DNA of 64,000 bases from Plasmopara viticola (GCA_001695595.3 MBPM02000058.1:434001-498000); one strand, 5' to 3'. Positions 21,683-32,992 are shown, counted from the stretch's first letter. A program made the numbers and translations. Notes: a model not told the origin generated them from the sequence alone.

Positions 21683-23622
21683 AAAATACCGCAGTCTGAA
21701 ATACAATTTCGTCTTGTCGTTATGACTCGGTCAAGTTCCACCGGGGAAGTCCGAGTGCTGTCTATAGTTTCAACTCTAAAAGTATGGTAAGTAAAGATCT
21801 AGAGGCCGTTTCGCAATTAAAATTGGCGCTTCTCCTTGCGTGTCGAGGTAGGGTCTGCTTGTATTTTCGGCAAGGCTAGCACACTCAGGTATGATATACC
21901 CGTTTCAGACATGCTAGTACCAAATTGCTTTCTATGTTTTGTGGCCAGATTACTTCAAGTTAAAGGGGTCAGCTTTGCTTTATAATGTAAACGAACCGCA
22001 AGTGATTTGGTGAGAGTATACGAGCTGACGGCATTGCCACCAGCCAGTACTTACACGCGATAATGACGCACTTTGTATTCAATACCGGCATTTCACACAC
22101 ATCAATCGCGTTACTTAAAAGTTATGACACGTTTCCGTATGTCATAATACTAGTGTGTTATTGCCCGTCTCATCTAAATTAGGCGAGCAGTATGAAAAAG
22201 CCTGAATGTGAGAGCGACTCAGTCCTCATTACACCATTTCAACTTGACAGCTAGCGCAATGGTTCCCGTGTCTTACTCCAAAGTGAAAGCAGACAGTAAT
22301 TCGTTGTTATGCAACGCGACTGCATGATTCCTTCAGGTTCCGATCGTAAATGAGTAGCGTCCTAAGTACACCGACAGTTATCTAAATCATTGCATCAGCT
22401 TTAGCAACTGTACCACCTTTGAGATTTTGTTGACCATTTCTAAAGCTAAACCAGATACGAAAATTCCAATAGTAATATGTTGTAGAATCACAGCATTGTG
22501 CATTGGCGCAATATGTGTTGAACTCGTCAAATGGCGCTCCCACCGATCGATGATGAATTTAAAGGCTCTCACGGTCGCATTGATCACTGTTGTGACTAAA
22601 ATCGGACACACAGCTTACTAGACGACAGCCGAGGGCTGCATTAAGCCGATTCGATAACGTTTTGAGACTGCAGCTTTATTTTGCAGTACTGTCAACCTTT
22701 GAGTCCATTATGGCTCCTGATTAATGTGCGATTAAGAGGTGTCCGAGTGCTAGTATGTTGCTTGTCGCGCTTTGACACAGTACTTTGCGTCGAGCCATTT
22801 AAAAACGTTCAATTATAAAAATTGCTTACGCTTTGGCCTTTCAAGTGCACACCGCACAGTGTTTATACACCCTTTTTATTATGAAGTCACACAGTATTCG
22901 TTCACCACCCCATATCCCACTTTTTGTGGCACGCCAACACCATCTTCTTGGTATTCAATTGACTGTTGATACACACACACACACAAAGTTGAAATGTAGA
23001 AAAGCAGCGCGGATCCGGTGGAAGTCGGAGTGAAAACTCAAGACGAAGGAGGAGCTGAAGCATAGTTTGTGATGACCAAATACGACGCAGAGGAGGACGA
23101 ACATGCGGTAGGGCTGCAGACCGCAGAGGACGCTTAACGAGTCCACCGACAGTTGGGCACTCAGAGCTTTGGCTAGGCGAGAAGTTCCTATTTCCAAGTC
23201 GGATTGCGTACCAGATCAAGAGATTTCATGAAGTATGTTTACACGAGATACAGAGTAAATCTCGAGACATTCGAACATCAACTCGCAAAGTTCAACGGAA
23301 AGCTCTTCGTCAATACGTATTGACCGAGAGTTGATACGCAGTGGCTGGCTTTACAAGCAGGCGAATGTCATGTACGTACTTGAAGAAGAATCTGAATTGC
23401 GCGAATGTGAATCAACTTGAGAGTTTTCAGGAAAAGGTGGTAACGACGATATTTTGTACTGGTTAAGAGAACGAGCGTAGCAACAGGAGAGTAGTGGGTA
23501 TCGCTGCAATTGCAATTTTGACAAGCCACGTGGAGAGATGCAGTTGCAGGATGGCATGCTGTCTGAACGCTTTTTAAAGATGGTGCAGAATATTTTTTGT
23601 CTGTTCTGGATCGAGCGACGAC

Positions 23623-23812
23623 GACGCTATAACAATGTGGTTGTCGCAGTGCAAAATGGAAAGTAAATTCATAGGAATAAAGCAAACTATCGGCTCTAAC
23701 TCACTTGTAGCCACGTGTTCTTCTGTCTCGATATTCTAGAATGTGACTATTTCTCTTATATGTCAAGTTGGCACATACTGTGGGACACCCAATTAGAGGT
23801 CGTTACAGACGC
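23623..23812 (-). mobile_element. Solo LTR of another LTR retrotransposon, with GACGC target duplication
   Basis: A 180-bp insertion (23628-23807), absent from every other unit, flanked by GACGC at 23623-23627 and 23808-23812. On the minus strand it begins TGTAAC and ends GTTATA, that is near-perfect TGTAAC/GTTACA inverted ends with one change, as for an LTR. No internal region is present, so it is a solo LTR left by LTR-LTR recombination. It is unrelated to the copia LTRs here. A gypsy-type origin is possible from the TGTAAC start but unproven. Confidence 0.7.
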
Positions 23813-24759
23813 GAGCACCTGAATCTGTTTACTACAGAGTTTAGCAGGCGGTGTAAACTGTACTATCTCACGATCTGCTGCCCTAATCAGCTCGCTAGGG
23901 TTTACACAATCCCGATTTTCGCTGCTTCTATTGGCGCCGCTGATCAAGGCCTTAAAGATGACAAGGACAATACGCAGCCGACGAGTTGCATGTGAAGGGA
24001 GAAGCTGCGGTCTTTGTTTCGTGAACAATGTGTTTCTAAGTAATTTATTTTCGCACTCACCCAGCGGTCATATTCGGTGGTAGTGTAAGACACGTAAAAA
24101 GGCTTTTGCATCGAATGAGACAATGCTGCAAACCGTTGAGGACACGAAATCTGTTTCTGCTTGTGTGTATATAAGCGCGTACACCGAGGTCGACAAGACG
24201 GATGTTTGTTGATCTTTATGGCGGTCATTCGTTCAGTCTTAGCGTTACCATATACTTGCGTCGCACCCATTCTGCATTTTTTTTTTACCGTGCGGGTCGA
24301 TAACGTTCCATTGCATACACAAAGACTGCTCTCTGGTCTCACTTGGATTGCCGTTTAGTGTGTAGAATTGAGAAGACGCGTTTGCCATCAGATAATAAAG
24401 ACAACGAATTCTCTCCCTTATCAAAGCAGCTGCTCATATTTGTCGCATGGACGTCTTGTCGTGTGGACCATATGTAGATGGTTTATGCGACCAATGGTGC
24501 GGCATTGGACCACGCGACAGGTACATAGAATCTAACGAGTTTGCGTTATCAAGAATTTACGACTGGCATTCCTAGTAAATGAAAGCTTTACAAACATAGA
24601 TAGCCTACCAGAATTTTAATTCGCTTCTTTTCTTTCACATCTTGTCGCTCTCATGTGGTCGTTACCCAGATTGGTTGGCAAACTATCTAAGTAATAGGAT
24701 TCTGCAGCTCAAGCACGCCCAGGAGCCCACTATTCTTTTCGCACTGCAAGTGGTGAAGC

Positions 24760-25194
24760 ATGCGTCGATCGTGCGATTTCATCCTCATTCTAGCTACATT
24801 CCTGGCCACTGGTCACGGCGAACCCAAACAAAAGGCTATTGCTAGCCAACATCCCTTACCATCAAGAAATCCTGTCATTCGCACTGGTCACGAAGACCCT
24901 ACCCATCGTGGTTTGAGATCATTAACGACAAGGCGGGGAGTAAGCGTCGTGGAATCCATCGTAAAACCATGCAAGCAAGACAAGTTGACTCGCCATGTCC
25001 CATTCAACATGAGCAGAATAAAGCAATCATTTTATCGGTAAAATACCCTACACGATACGAAAAATCGTACTGCTTTAGTAACAAAAACAATACGATGTTC
25101 TTCTGAATTGGCTTACTCTTTCAACTCAGTTGCTTAATTCTTTGATGGCGAAAAATACCGCGGTCTGAGATTCAATTTCGTCTTGTCGTTATGA
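24760..25194 (+). pseudogene. RxLR-like secreted effector fossil, unit 5 (best copy)
   Basis: An ATG opens 93 codons to TAA at 25039-25041, and the same frame runs to TGA 25192-25194 (144 codons) with only two in-frame stops (25039 and near 25134). Residues 1-20 look like a signal peptide (RRS, core FILILATFLA, cleavage near ATGHG/EP). Residues 50-53 are RGLR followed by Ser, the RxLR position and context typical of oomycete host-translocated effectors. No clear EER follows. A second RGLR lies about 10 residues before the end. All other units have two more bases just before this motif and stop at once. Unit 5 therefore has the only uninterrupted frame past RxLR. A functional 93-residue product is possible but unproven. 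Confidence 0.5.
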
Positions 25195-25734
25195 CTCGGT
25201 CAAGTTTACTTCGGGGAAGTCCGTGTGCTGTCTATACTCTTAATTCTCAAAGTATGGTAAGTAAAGATCTAAGGGCCGTTTCGCGATTAAAATTGGCGCT
25301 TCTCCTTGCGTGTCGAGGTAGGGTCTGCTTGTATTTTTCGGCAAGGCTAGCACACTCAGGTATGATATACCCGTTTCAGACATGCTAGTACCAAATTGCT
25401 TTCTATGTTTTGTGGCCAGATTACTTCAAGTTAAAGGGGTCAGCTTTGCTTTATAATGTAAACGAACCGCAAGTGGTTTGGTGAGAGTATACGAGCTGAC
25501 GGCATTGCCACCAGCCAGTCCTTACACGCGAGAATGACGCACTTTGTATTCAATACCGCGGCATTTCACACACATCAATCGCGTTACTTAAAAGTTATGA
25601 CACGTTTCCGTATGTCATAATACTAGTGTGTTATTGCCCGTCTCATCTTAATTAGGCGAGCAGTATGAAAAAGCCTTAATTTGAGAGCGACTCAGTCCTC
25701 AATACACCATTTCAATTTGACAGCTAGCGCAATG

Positions 25735-25776
25735 GTTCCCGTGTCTTAAAAGAAGTGAAACCAGACAGTAATTCGA
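25735..25776. repeat. 42-bp flank duplication, left copy (copia 3)
   Basis: GTTCCCGTGTC... through ATTCGA before the 5' LTR is repeated at 30215-30256 after the 3' LTR, with one mismatch. This is far longer than the 5 bp made by copia integrase. Confidence 0.85.
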
Positions 25777-25919
25777 TGTTATTACACCGCTGAATGCATA
25801 TTGAACAGGTGGATGGCTTCACAGTAATTACAAGTACGTCACAATTAGTAAATACATATGGTAGCCGTTCATTGGTCAGGATAAATATATTCACTTCGGT
25901 TCTTACTTTCTTCTCAACA
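25777..25919 (+). repeat. 5' LTR of copia 3
   Basis: 143 bp. Compared with the 3' LTR it lacks 3 bp after TGTTA and has about five substitutions. The unit itself reads GATGTTAT here, so the first bases could belong to the unit and the true LTR start may be missing. Confidence 0.85.
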
Positions 25920-25934
25920 GGTTAACAGCCGCAA
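25920..25934 (+). other. Primer-binding site, half-tRNA-Asn type (copia 3)
   Basis: GGTTAACAGCCGCAA directly after the LTR, unchanged from copia 1 and 2 although the LTRs have diverged. Confidence 0.6.
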
Positions 25935-25961
25935 CAAGCTCAAGCAACGTTCTCGCCCAAT

Positions 25962-26744
25962 ATGAAGAAGCGCACCGAAGTCCTCCTAGGAAGTGGTAAC
26001 TATTACCACTGGGAGTTTAACATGAGGATGACCCTGGCGCGGAAGGGTCTCCTGGGACACATCATGGCCGTCAAGGAAGAGAAGGACGTCACGGAGGCGT
26101 GGCTGGTTAATGATGCCAAGGCGCTAGGCATCATTGCTCAAGGCGTTGAGATCCAGCACCAGACCAAGATTCGGTCGGCTACGCGTGCTATGGAGGCGTG
26201 GGGAACCCTCCGCGATTTCTACAATCGCTCGACTCTTCACAATCGTGTTGTGATGACTCGTCGTCTACATGAGTTCAAGATGGAAAGTGGAACAAGCATG
26301 GCAGAGCATCTGGACTCTTTTGACGAGCTAGTAGTGGAACTACAGACTACGGGAGAGCAAATTGACGAGTCACGCCAGCTGGTGGTACTTCTCAGCAGTC
26401 TACCTTCGGAGTACGACTTGATTTCGTCGATTGTGGAAAATGCAAGGGACATTTCGTTGATAGAAGTCAAGGAGAAGCTGCTCAAAGAGTCGGAGAAGCT
26501 GCAGAGGAAAGAAGCTACAGAGAAAGCGTTTCGCGCAAATGGAAATGGAAATGCTAGAAGATTTAAAGGTGGACGGGACAATGGGCGAAAGGGTGGTCCT
26601 CCACGCAATAACGGCGGATTCAAGGGCAAGTGCTTCAACTGTGACCAGTTTGGACACATGAAGCGGAACTGCCCGGCCGGTAAAAGATTCAACAGCGACG
26701 ACACGGTGTTTGCTTTGGTAAAGGGAAGTCATCAGGATGGCTGA
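25962..26744 (+). pseudogene. Copia 3 Gag with intact CCHC knuckle
   Basis: A 260-codon frame from ATG. The copia Gag domain covers about residues 1-190. A basic glycine-rich linker follows, then CX2CX4HX4C at residues 224-237 (26631-26672), which binds the element RNA. The frame leaves the polyprotein near 26712 because one base is missing compared with copia 1, and ends 12 codons later. Confidence 0.88.
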
Positions 26745-29110
26745 TTGATAGTGGAGCAACTTCCCACATGACCCCACACAGAAAGGACTTGTTTGATTAC
26801 AAGGGCCTAGAAGCTAGCATCGAAGTTACGATTGCAGACGGGAAGAAGTTGATTGTCAAAGGAGTCGGCACGGTAAAATTGACTGGTTTGAACGGAATGA
26901 GGATTCGCATGGTTAAAGTTCTGCACATTCCCGGACTCGACAGAAGGTTGCTGTCAGTTGGCAAGCTGGCAGAGCGTGGCATGAGTGTGGAATTTTCGCG
27001 TTCGTCATGTGTCATTTGGAACAAGAAGCAAGCAATTGCGTCGGGCACAAAAGCTGAAAAGTCGTATTTTCTTGACTATGAGCAAGAAGAATCATGTCTC
27101 GTTGAATATACTGGGGCTGACAATCAGTGGGAGCTTTGGCATGCACGCATGGGGCACCCCAGCAAGGATGCGCTGATCAGGACACAGCGATTGACCAATG
27201 GTATCCCAATTATCAAGCAAAGTGTGGAAAAATTGTGTGCCGGGTGTTTGAAGGGCAAGCAGACGATCACGGTGTTTCCGTCTCGTTCAATGACAAAGAC
27301 GACACGTGTGTTGGAGCGTGTTCACACAGATGTCATGGGGCCAATGCGAACTACCTCGAAGGGTGGTGCCAAATACATTCTCACGTTTGTGGATGACTTT
27401 TCACGATATGTTGCAATTTTTCTGACCAAGAGCAAGAGTGAAGTTGCTGGCAAGTTCAAGGAGTTTCTGACATTATACGAAAGCCAGTGGGGTGCACGAC
27501 TAAGATGTTTGCGATCCGACAACGGAACCGAGTTCGTAAACAAGAAAATGGCAGGAATATGTCAAGAGAACGGCATTGTACACCAGCGCTCCGTCCCATA
27601 CAGCCCGCAGCAGAACGGAGTAGCGGAGCGTATGAACAGGACAATTATGGAGAAAGCCCGCAGCATGTTACACAACAAGAGCGTATCGACGGAATGGTGG
27701 GCGGAAGCGGTAAATACAGCGGTTTATTTAATTAATCGCTCCAGCAATACGGTCCATCCTGACACCACGCCGTATGAGCTAGTTTTCAAAATGAAGCCTC
27801 GAATGGATCACCTGCGCGTATTTGGTTCGCAAGGCTACGCTCATATCGACGATGTTAAACGGACCAAACTGGAACCCAAGAGTTTCAAGTGTATGTTTCT
27901 TGGCTATGCAGAGAATGTCAAGGGCTATCGCGTGTTTGACTTGGAGAATGCCAAGATTAAAGTGACCCGCTCTGTAAAGTTGGATGAGCGTGAGGTGGGC
28001 GGCATCTACGACACGCAAGAGCTTAAGCCGGAAACAATTGTTCAAGTAGTTAAGGATGGTGATGAAGTCAATGTTCAGCATCAAGTGGATCGACAGTCAG
28101 TTCCGGACGATCCCATGGGAGCTGTCGAAGAGACAGTCGAGGATGTCGATATGGAGGATGTAAATCGTACGCCAAGCGCCGTTGTACAGCGGCTAATGCC
28201 TTCTGAGAGCCCTGTACGAAACGGGCTTGAGCTAACGGAGTATCATCAACCTTCCCAAGTGCAACAAGAAGATCGTTTGGTGTTTCGGCCTGAATTGGAG
28301 CGAACACGAGTAAGACGTGAGCCAGTGCTAATGCTAAGAAACGGTTCCGATGGTGGAGAGTCAACAAAAGGAAGTGAGGGCCCACCGACTCCAAAGCGTG
28401 CTAGGATTGACGAAGATGGACTAATTGCGGAAGCCTTTCTTGCCTACGCTGTGAATATTGACGATGATATGGACTCACCGACTACTTATACTCAAGCAAT
28501 GGCAAGCGACGATGCAATGAAATGGCGTGAAGCAATGGATGCTGAGCTTCGCTCTCACGAAGAGAATAAAACGTGGACATTGCAGCCACGAGGGGAGATT
28601 GGACGCACAATTGGATCACGATGGGTATTTGCCAAAAAGCGTGATCAGAATGGCGCTATCGTGCGATACAAGGCACGACTAGTCGCGAAAGGTTTCAAGC
28701 AGAAGTATGGCGTTGACTTTTTCGAGACATATTCCCCGGTTGCCAACATGAATTCGATCCGAATAATTCTCGCGGTATGTGTTGAATGTGGCTATCAAAT
28801 GGAACAGCTGGACGTCGACACGGCTTTTCGTAATAGCGTGTTGACGGACAACGTTTTTATGGAAGTTCCGCTTGGTGTCGACAATGCTCAAGGAAACATA
28901 TGTCAACTAAACAAGGCTATTTACGGACTTAAGCAAGCAGCGAGTGCCTGGAACAAAACAATACATCGTGTCTTCATCAGGAATGGCTTTAAGAGTTGCG
29001 GAGCAGATCAATGTGTTTATGTCAAGAGAACTAAAGAAGGTTTTGCTTACGTTGGACTATATGTGGACGACATGATTATCGCAGCAAGAAGCAGCAAAGA
29101 ATTAAATTAA
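26714..29110 (+). pseudogene. Copia 3 protease-integrase-reverse transcriptase
   Basis: An open stretch of about 800 codons in the Pol frame. Protease DSGA is at 26747-26758. Integrase has HX4H at 27140-27157, CX2C at 27236-27247, and D, D, E at 27329, 27518 and 27626 (D-X35-E). A linker with an acidic segment and a KRAR basic motif follows, then RT with QLDVDTAF and YVDD at 29060-29071. It closes with the shared TAA at 29108-29110. The segment absent from copia 1 and 2 (KLTG near 26876) is present here. Confidence 0.9.
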
Positions 29111-30055
29111 GTAAAGGGAGTACTCAAGAATGCTTTCAAGATGAAGGAGCTTGGTCAGGCGGAATTTATTTTGGGTATGGAAATTGATCACGACAGGTCA
29201 GCTGGAATTTTGATGATCAAACAGACTCGCTACATCGATGACGTGGTCAAGCGATTCGGTCAACAAGATGCCAAAAGTGTTGAAAACCCTTGCGTATTAG
29301 GATTGGAGCTGTCGTCAAAGCAGTCACCCACAACGGAAGAGGGACGGTCGACAATGCGATCAAAGCCTTATCGCTCTTTGATTGGATGCTTGCTGTACAT
29401 AACGACATGCACTCGGCCTGATATTGCTTACGTGGTAACGCAGCTATCACGTTTTCTGGAGAACCCAGGACTACAACATTGGAGCGCAGCAATTCGAGTA
29501 GTACGGTATCTGAAGACCACGCGTCAAATCGGTATCGTCTACCGAGGAATTGGAAGCGTTACGGTCAAGGCATACTCGGATGCAGATTGGGGCAGCAACA
29601 CGGATGACAGACGCTCGGTCTCGGGAATTATGGTCATGATTGCAAGCGCACCAGTGGTATTTAGGTCGAAGTACCAGCGGACAGTTGCGCTGAGCTCAGC
29701 GGAAGCTGAGTATATGGCTCTCAGCTTATGCACACAAGAAGTTCTTTGGACGCGGGCAATGCTAAAGGACATGGGTCACGAGCAAGTTGAAGGCACACAG
29801 GTTTGGGAAGACAACCAGGGTGCGATTGCGTTAGCCAATAACGCCAAATACCATGCTAGGACGAAGCATGTGGACATCAAGCACCACTTTATTCGTGAGA
29901 ACGTGCAAGAAGGACTGTTGAAGATCGAATATATCGACACGAAGAGTCAGCTTGCAGATATGCTGACGAAGGCAGTTGGGACCAAGATGCTTAAGTATCT
30001 GCGCGAAGCCACCGAAATCAAGACCAAGTCAGCAACAAAGGACACACAACATTAG
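29111..30055 (+). pseudogene. Copia 3 RT C-terminus and RNase H
   Basis: Continues the same frame directly after the TAA; the stretch from 29141 is open for 304 codons to TAG 30053-30055. It contains the RT tail (LGMEI), SDADWG, SSAEAEYMAL, WEDNQGA and the HHFIRE-LTK terminal motif of copia RNase H. This is the only undamaged RNase H of the three copies. It would be made only by readthrough or internal initiation. Confidence 0.88.
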
Positions 30056-30068
30056 CGGTGAGTGGGAG

Positions 30069-30214
30069 TGTTAACACTACACCGCTGAATGCATGTTGAA
30101 CAGGTGGATGGCTTCACAGTAATTACAAGTACGTCACAATTAGTAATTACATATGGTAGCCGTTCATTGGTCAGGATAAATATATTCACTTCGGGTTTTA
30201 CTTTCTTCTCAACA
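30069..30214 (+). repeat. 3' LTR of copia 3
   Basis: 146 bp, TGTTAACACT to CTCAACA, after the purine-rich GGTGAGTGGGAG. It differs from copia 1/2 LTRs at several sites (for example GTAATTAC for GTATTTAC). Confidence 0.9.
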
Positions 30215-30256
30215 GTTCCCGTGTCTTAAAAGAAGTGAAAGCAGACAGTAATTCGA
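30215..30256. repeat. 42-bp flank duplication, right copy (copia 3)
   Basis: Right-hand copy of the segment at 25735-25776; the unit continues normally after it (ATTATGCTATGC). Confidence 0.85.
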
Positions 30257-32555
30257 TATTATGCTATGCAACTGCATCATTCCTTTAAGTTACGATCGTA
30301 AATGAATAGCGTCCTAAGTAAACGACAGTTATCTTGATCATTGCATCAGCTTTAGCAGCTGTACCACCTTAAAGATTTTGTTGACCATTTCTAAAGCTGA
30401 ACCAGAAACGAAAATTCTGATAGTATATGTTGTAGAATCACAGCATTGTGCATTGGCGCAATATGTAGTATACCATCTGATAGCGCTTCCACCAAGTGAT
30501 GATAAGTTCAAAGGCTCTCACGGTCGCATTGATCACTGTTGTGACTAAACTCGGACACACAGCTTACTAGACGACAGCCGAGGGCTGCTTTAAGCCGATT
30601 CGATAATGTTTTGAGACTGCAGCTTCATTTTGCAGTACTGTCAACCTTTGAGTCCATTATGGCTCCTGATTAATGTGCGATTAAGAGGTGTCCGAGTGCT
30701 AGTATGTTGCTTGTCGCGCTTTGACACAGTACTTTGCGTCGAGCCATTTAAAAATATTCAATTATAAAAATTGCTTACGCTTTGGCTTTTCAAGTGCACA
30801 CCGCACAGTGAATATACACCCTTTTTATTATGGAGTCACTACAGTATTCGTTCCCCACCCCATATCCCACTTTTTGTGGCACGCCAATACCATCTTCTTG
30901 GTATTCGATTGACTGTTGATACACACACACACACACAAAAAGTTGAAATGTAGAAAAGCAGCGCGGATCCGGTGGAAGTCGGAGTGAAAACTCAAGACGA
31001 AGGAGGAGCTGAAGCATAGTTTGTAATGACCAAATACGACGCAGAGGAGGACGAACATGCGGTAGGGCTGCAGACAACAGAGGACGCACAACGAACCCAC
31101 CGACAGTTGGGCACTCAGAGCTTTGGCTAGGCGAGAAGTTCCTATTTCCAAGTCGGATTGCGTACCAGATCAAGAGATTTCATGAAGTATGTTTACACGA
31201 GATACAGAGTAAATCTCGAGACATTCGAACATCAACTCGCAAAGATCAACGGAAAGCTCGTCGTCAATACTTATTGACCGAGAGTTGATACGCAGTGGCT
31301 GGCTTTACAAGCAGGCGAATGTCATGTACGTATATGAAGAAGAATCTTAATTGCGCGAATGTGAATCAACTTGAGAGTTTTTAGGAAAAGGTGGTAACGA
31401 CGATAATTTGTACTGGTTAAGAGAACGAGCGTAGCAACAGGAGAGTAGTGGGTATCGCTGCAATTGCAATTTTGACAAGCCACGTGGGGAGATGCAGTTG
31501 TAGGATGGCATGCTGTCTGAACGCTTTTTAAAGATGAAACGAAGCGAACGTTCTGTTTTAAGGTAGCTGGTGATGAATATTTTTTGTCTGTTCTGGATCG
31601 AGCGACGAAGACGCGAGCACCTGGATCTGTTTACTGAAGAGTTTAGCAGGCGGTGTAAACTGTACTATCTCACCTTCTGCTGCCCAAATCAGATCGCTAG
31701 GGTTTACACAATTCCGATTTTCGCTGCTTCTATTGGCGCCGCTGATCAAGGCTTGAAAGATGACAAGGACAATACGCAGCCGACGAGTTGCATGTGAAGG
31801 GAGAAGCTGCGGTCTTTGTTTCGTGAACAATGGGTTTCTAAGTAATTTATTTTCGCACTCACCCAGCGGTCATATTCGGTGGTAGTGTAAGACACGTAAA
31901 AAGGCTTCTGCATCGAATGAGACAATGCTGTTGTTGAGGACACGAAATCTGTTTCTGCTTGTGTGTATATTAGCGCGTACACCGAGGTCGACAAGACGGA
32001 TGTTTGTTGATCTTAATGGCGGTCATTCGTTCAGTCTTAGCGTTACCATATACTTGCGTCGCACCCATTCTTCATTTTTTTTACCGTGCGGGTCGATAAC
32101 GTTCCATTGCATACACAAAGACTGCTCTCTGGTCTCACTTGGATTGCCGTTTAGTGTGTAGAATTGAGAAGACGCGTTTGCCATCAGGTAATGAGGACAA
32201 CGAATTCTCTCCCTTATCAAAGCAGCTGCTCACATTTGTCGCATGGACGTCTTGTCGTGTGGACCATATGTAGATGGTTTATGCGACCAATGGTGCGGCA
32301 TTGGACCACGCGACAGGTACATAGAATCTAACGAGTTTGCGTTATCAAGAATTTACGACTGGCATTCCTAGTAAATGAAAGCTTTACAAACATAGATAGC
32401 CTACCAGAATTTGAAGTCGCCTCTTTTCTTTCACATCTTGTCGCTCTCATGTGGTCGTTGCCCAGATTGGTTGGCAAACTATCTAAGTAATAGGATTCTG
32501 CAGCTCAAGCACGACCAGGAGCCCACTATTCTTTTCGCACTGCAAGTGGTGAAGC

Positions 32556-32992
32556 ATGCGTCGATCGTGCGGTTTCATCCTCATTCTAGCTACATTCCTG
32601 GCCACTGGTCACGGCGAACCCAAACAAAAGGCTATTGCTAGCCAACATCCCTTACCATCAAGAAATCCTGTCATTCGCACTGGTCACGAAGACCCTACCC
32701 ATCGTGGTTCCCGAGATCATTAACGACAAGGCGGGGAGTAAGCGTCGTGGAATCCATCGTAAAACCATGCAAGCAAGACAAGTTGACTCGCCATGTCCCA
32801 TTCAACATATGCAGAATAAAGCAATCATTTTATCGGTAAAATACCCTACACGATACGGAAAATCGTACTGCTTTAGTAACAAAAACAATACGATGTTCTT
32901 CTGAATTGGCTTACTCATTCAACTCAGTTGCTTAATTTTTTGATGGCGAAAAATACCGCGGTCTGAGATTCAATTTCGTCTTGTCGTTATGA
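32556..32992 (+). pseudogene. Secreted effector-like fossil, unit 6
   Basis: Signal-peptide frame 32556-32723 intact (55 codons). It has the +2 lesion, TAA after the YR codon and TAA at the second site. ATGAGC in the tail has become ATATGC near 32809. Confidence 0.4.

Larger units (their letters stand above)
16903..21725 (+). pseudogene. Secreted effector-like fossil, unit 4 (split by copia 2)
   Basis: The signal-peptide frame 16903-17070 is intact (55 codons). As in unit 3, the tail frame after the +2 lesion is open through both sites that are stops elsewhere (CAA and ATA) until the copia insertion at 17301. The 3' end resumes at 21683 and closes at TGA 21723-21725. The G of the second RGLR segment is altered in both units 3 and 4 (CCGCAGTCTG), so that segment is degraded. 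Confidence 0.4.
14349..22062 (+). repeat. Tandem unit 4, carrying copia element 2
   Basis: A 7714-bp unit, a near duplicate of unit 3 including the retrotransposon at the same base. It has the longest (CA)n tract of the array. The effector-like fossil is at 16903-21725, split by the element. 21726-22062 holds nothing recognised. Confidence 0.95.
22063..25533 (+). repeat. Tandem unit 5, with a solo LTR
   Basis: A 3471-bp unit, longer than average because of the 180-bp insertion at 23628-23807. (AC)n 22971-22985. It shares a 33-bp deletion (after AAAGATG, near 23581) with unit 7. The effector-like fossil at 24760-25194 is the only one with an unshifted frame. 25195-25533 holds nothing recognised. 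Confidence 0.95.
25777..30214 (+). mobile_element. Ty1/copia LTR retrotransposon 3 (best preserved)
   Basis: 4438 bp, with LTRs 25777-25919 and 30069-30214 and primer-binding site 25920-25934. It has only two obvious coding defects: a 1-bp loss near 26712 between the CCHC knuckle and protease, and the TAA at 29108 shared with copia 1 and 2. It lacks the 13-bp deletions of the other two. It is an independent insertion at another place in the unit, with an abnormal left junction. Confidence 0.95.

Noticed and set aside
25735..30256. The 42-bp duplication as a long true target-site duplication
   Set aside because: Copia integrases make 5 bp, as copia 1/2 show. The shortened left LTR end favours later recombination.
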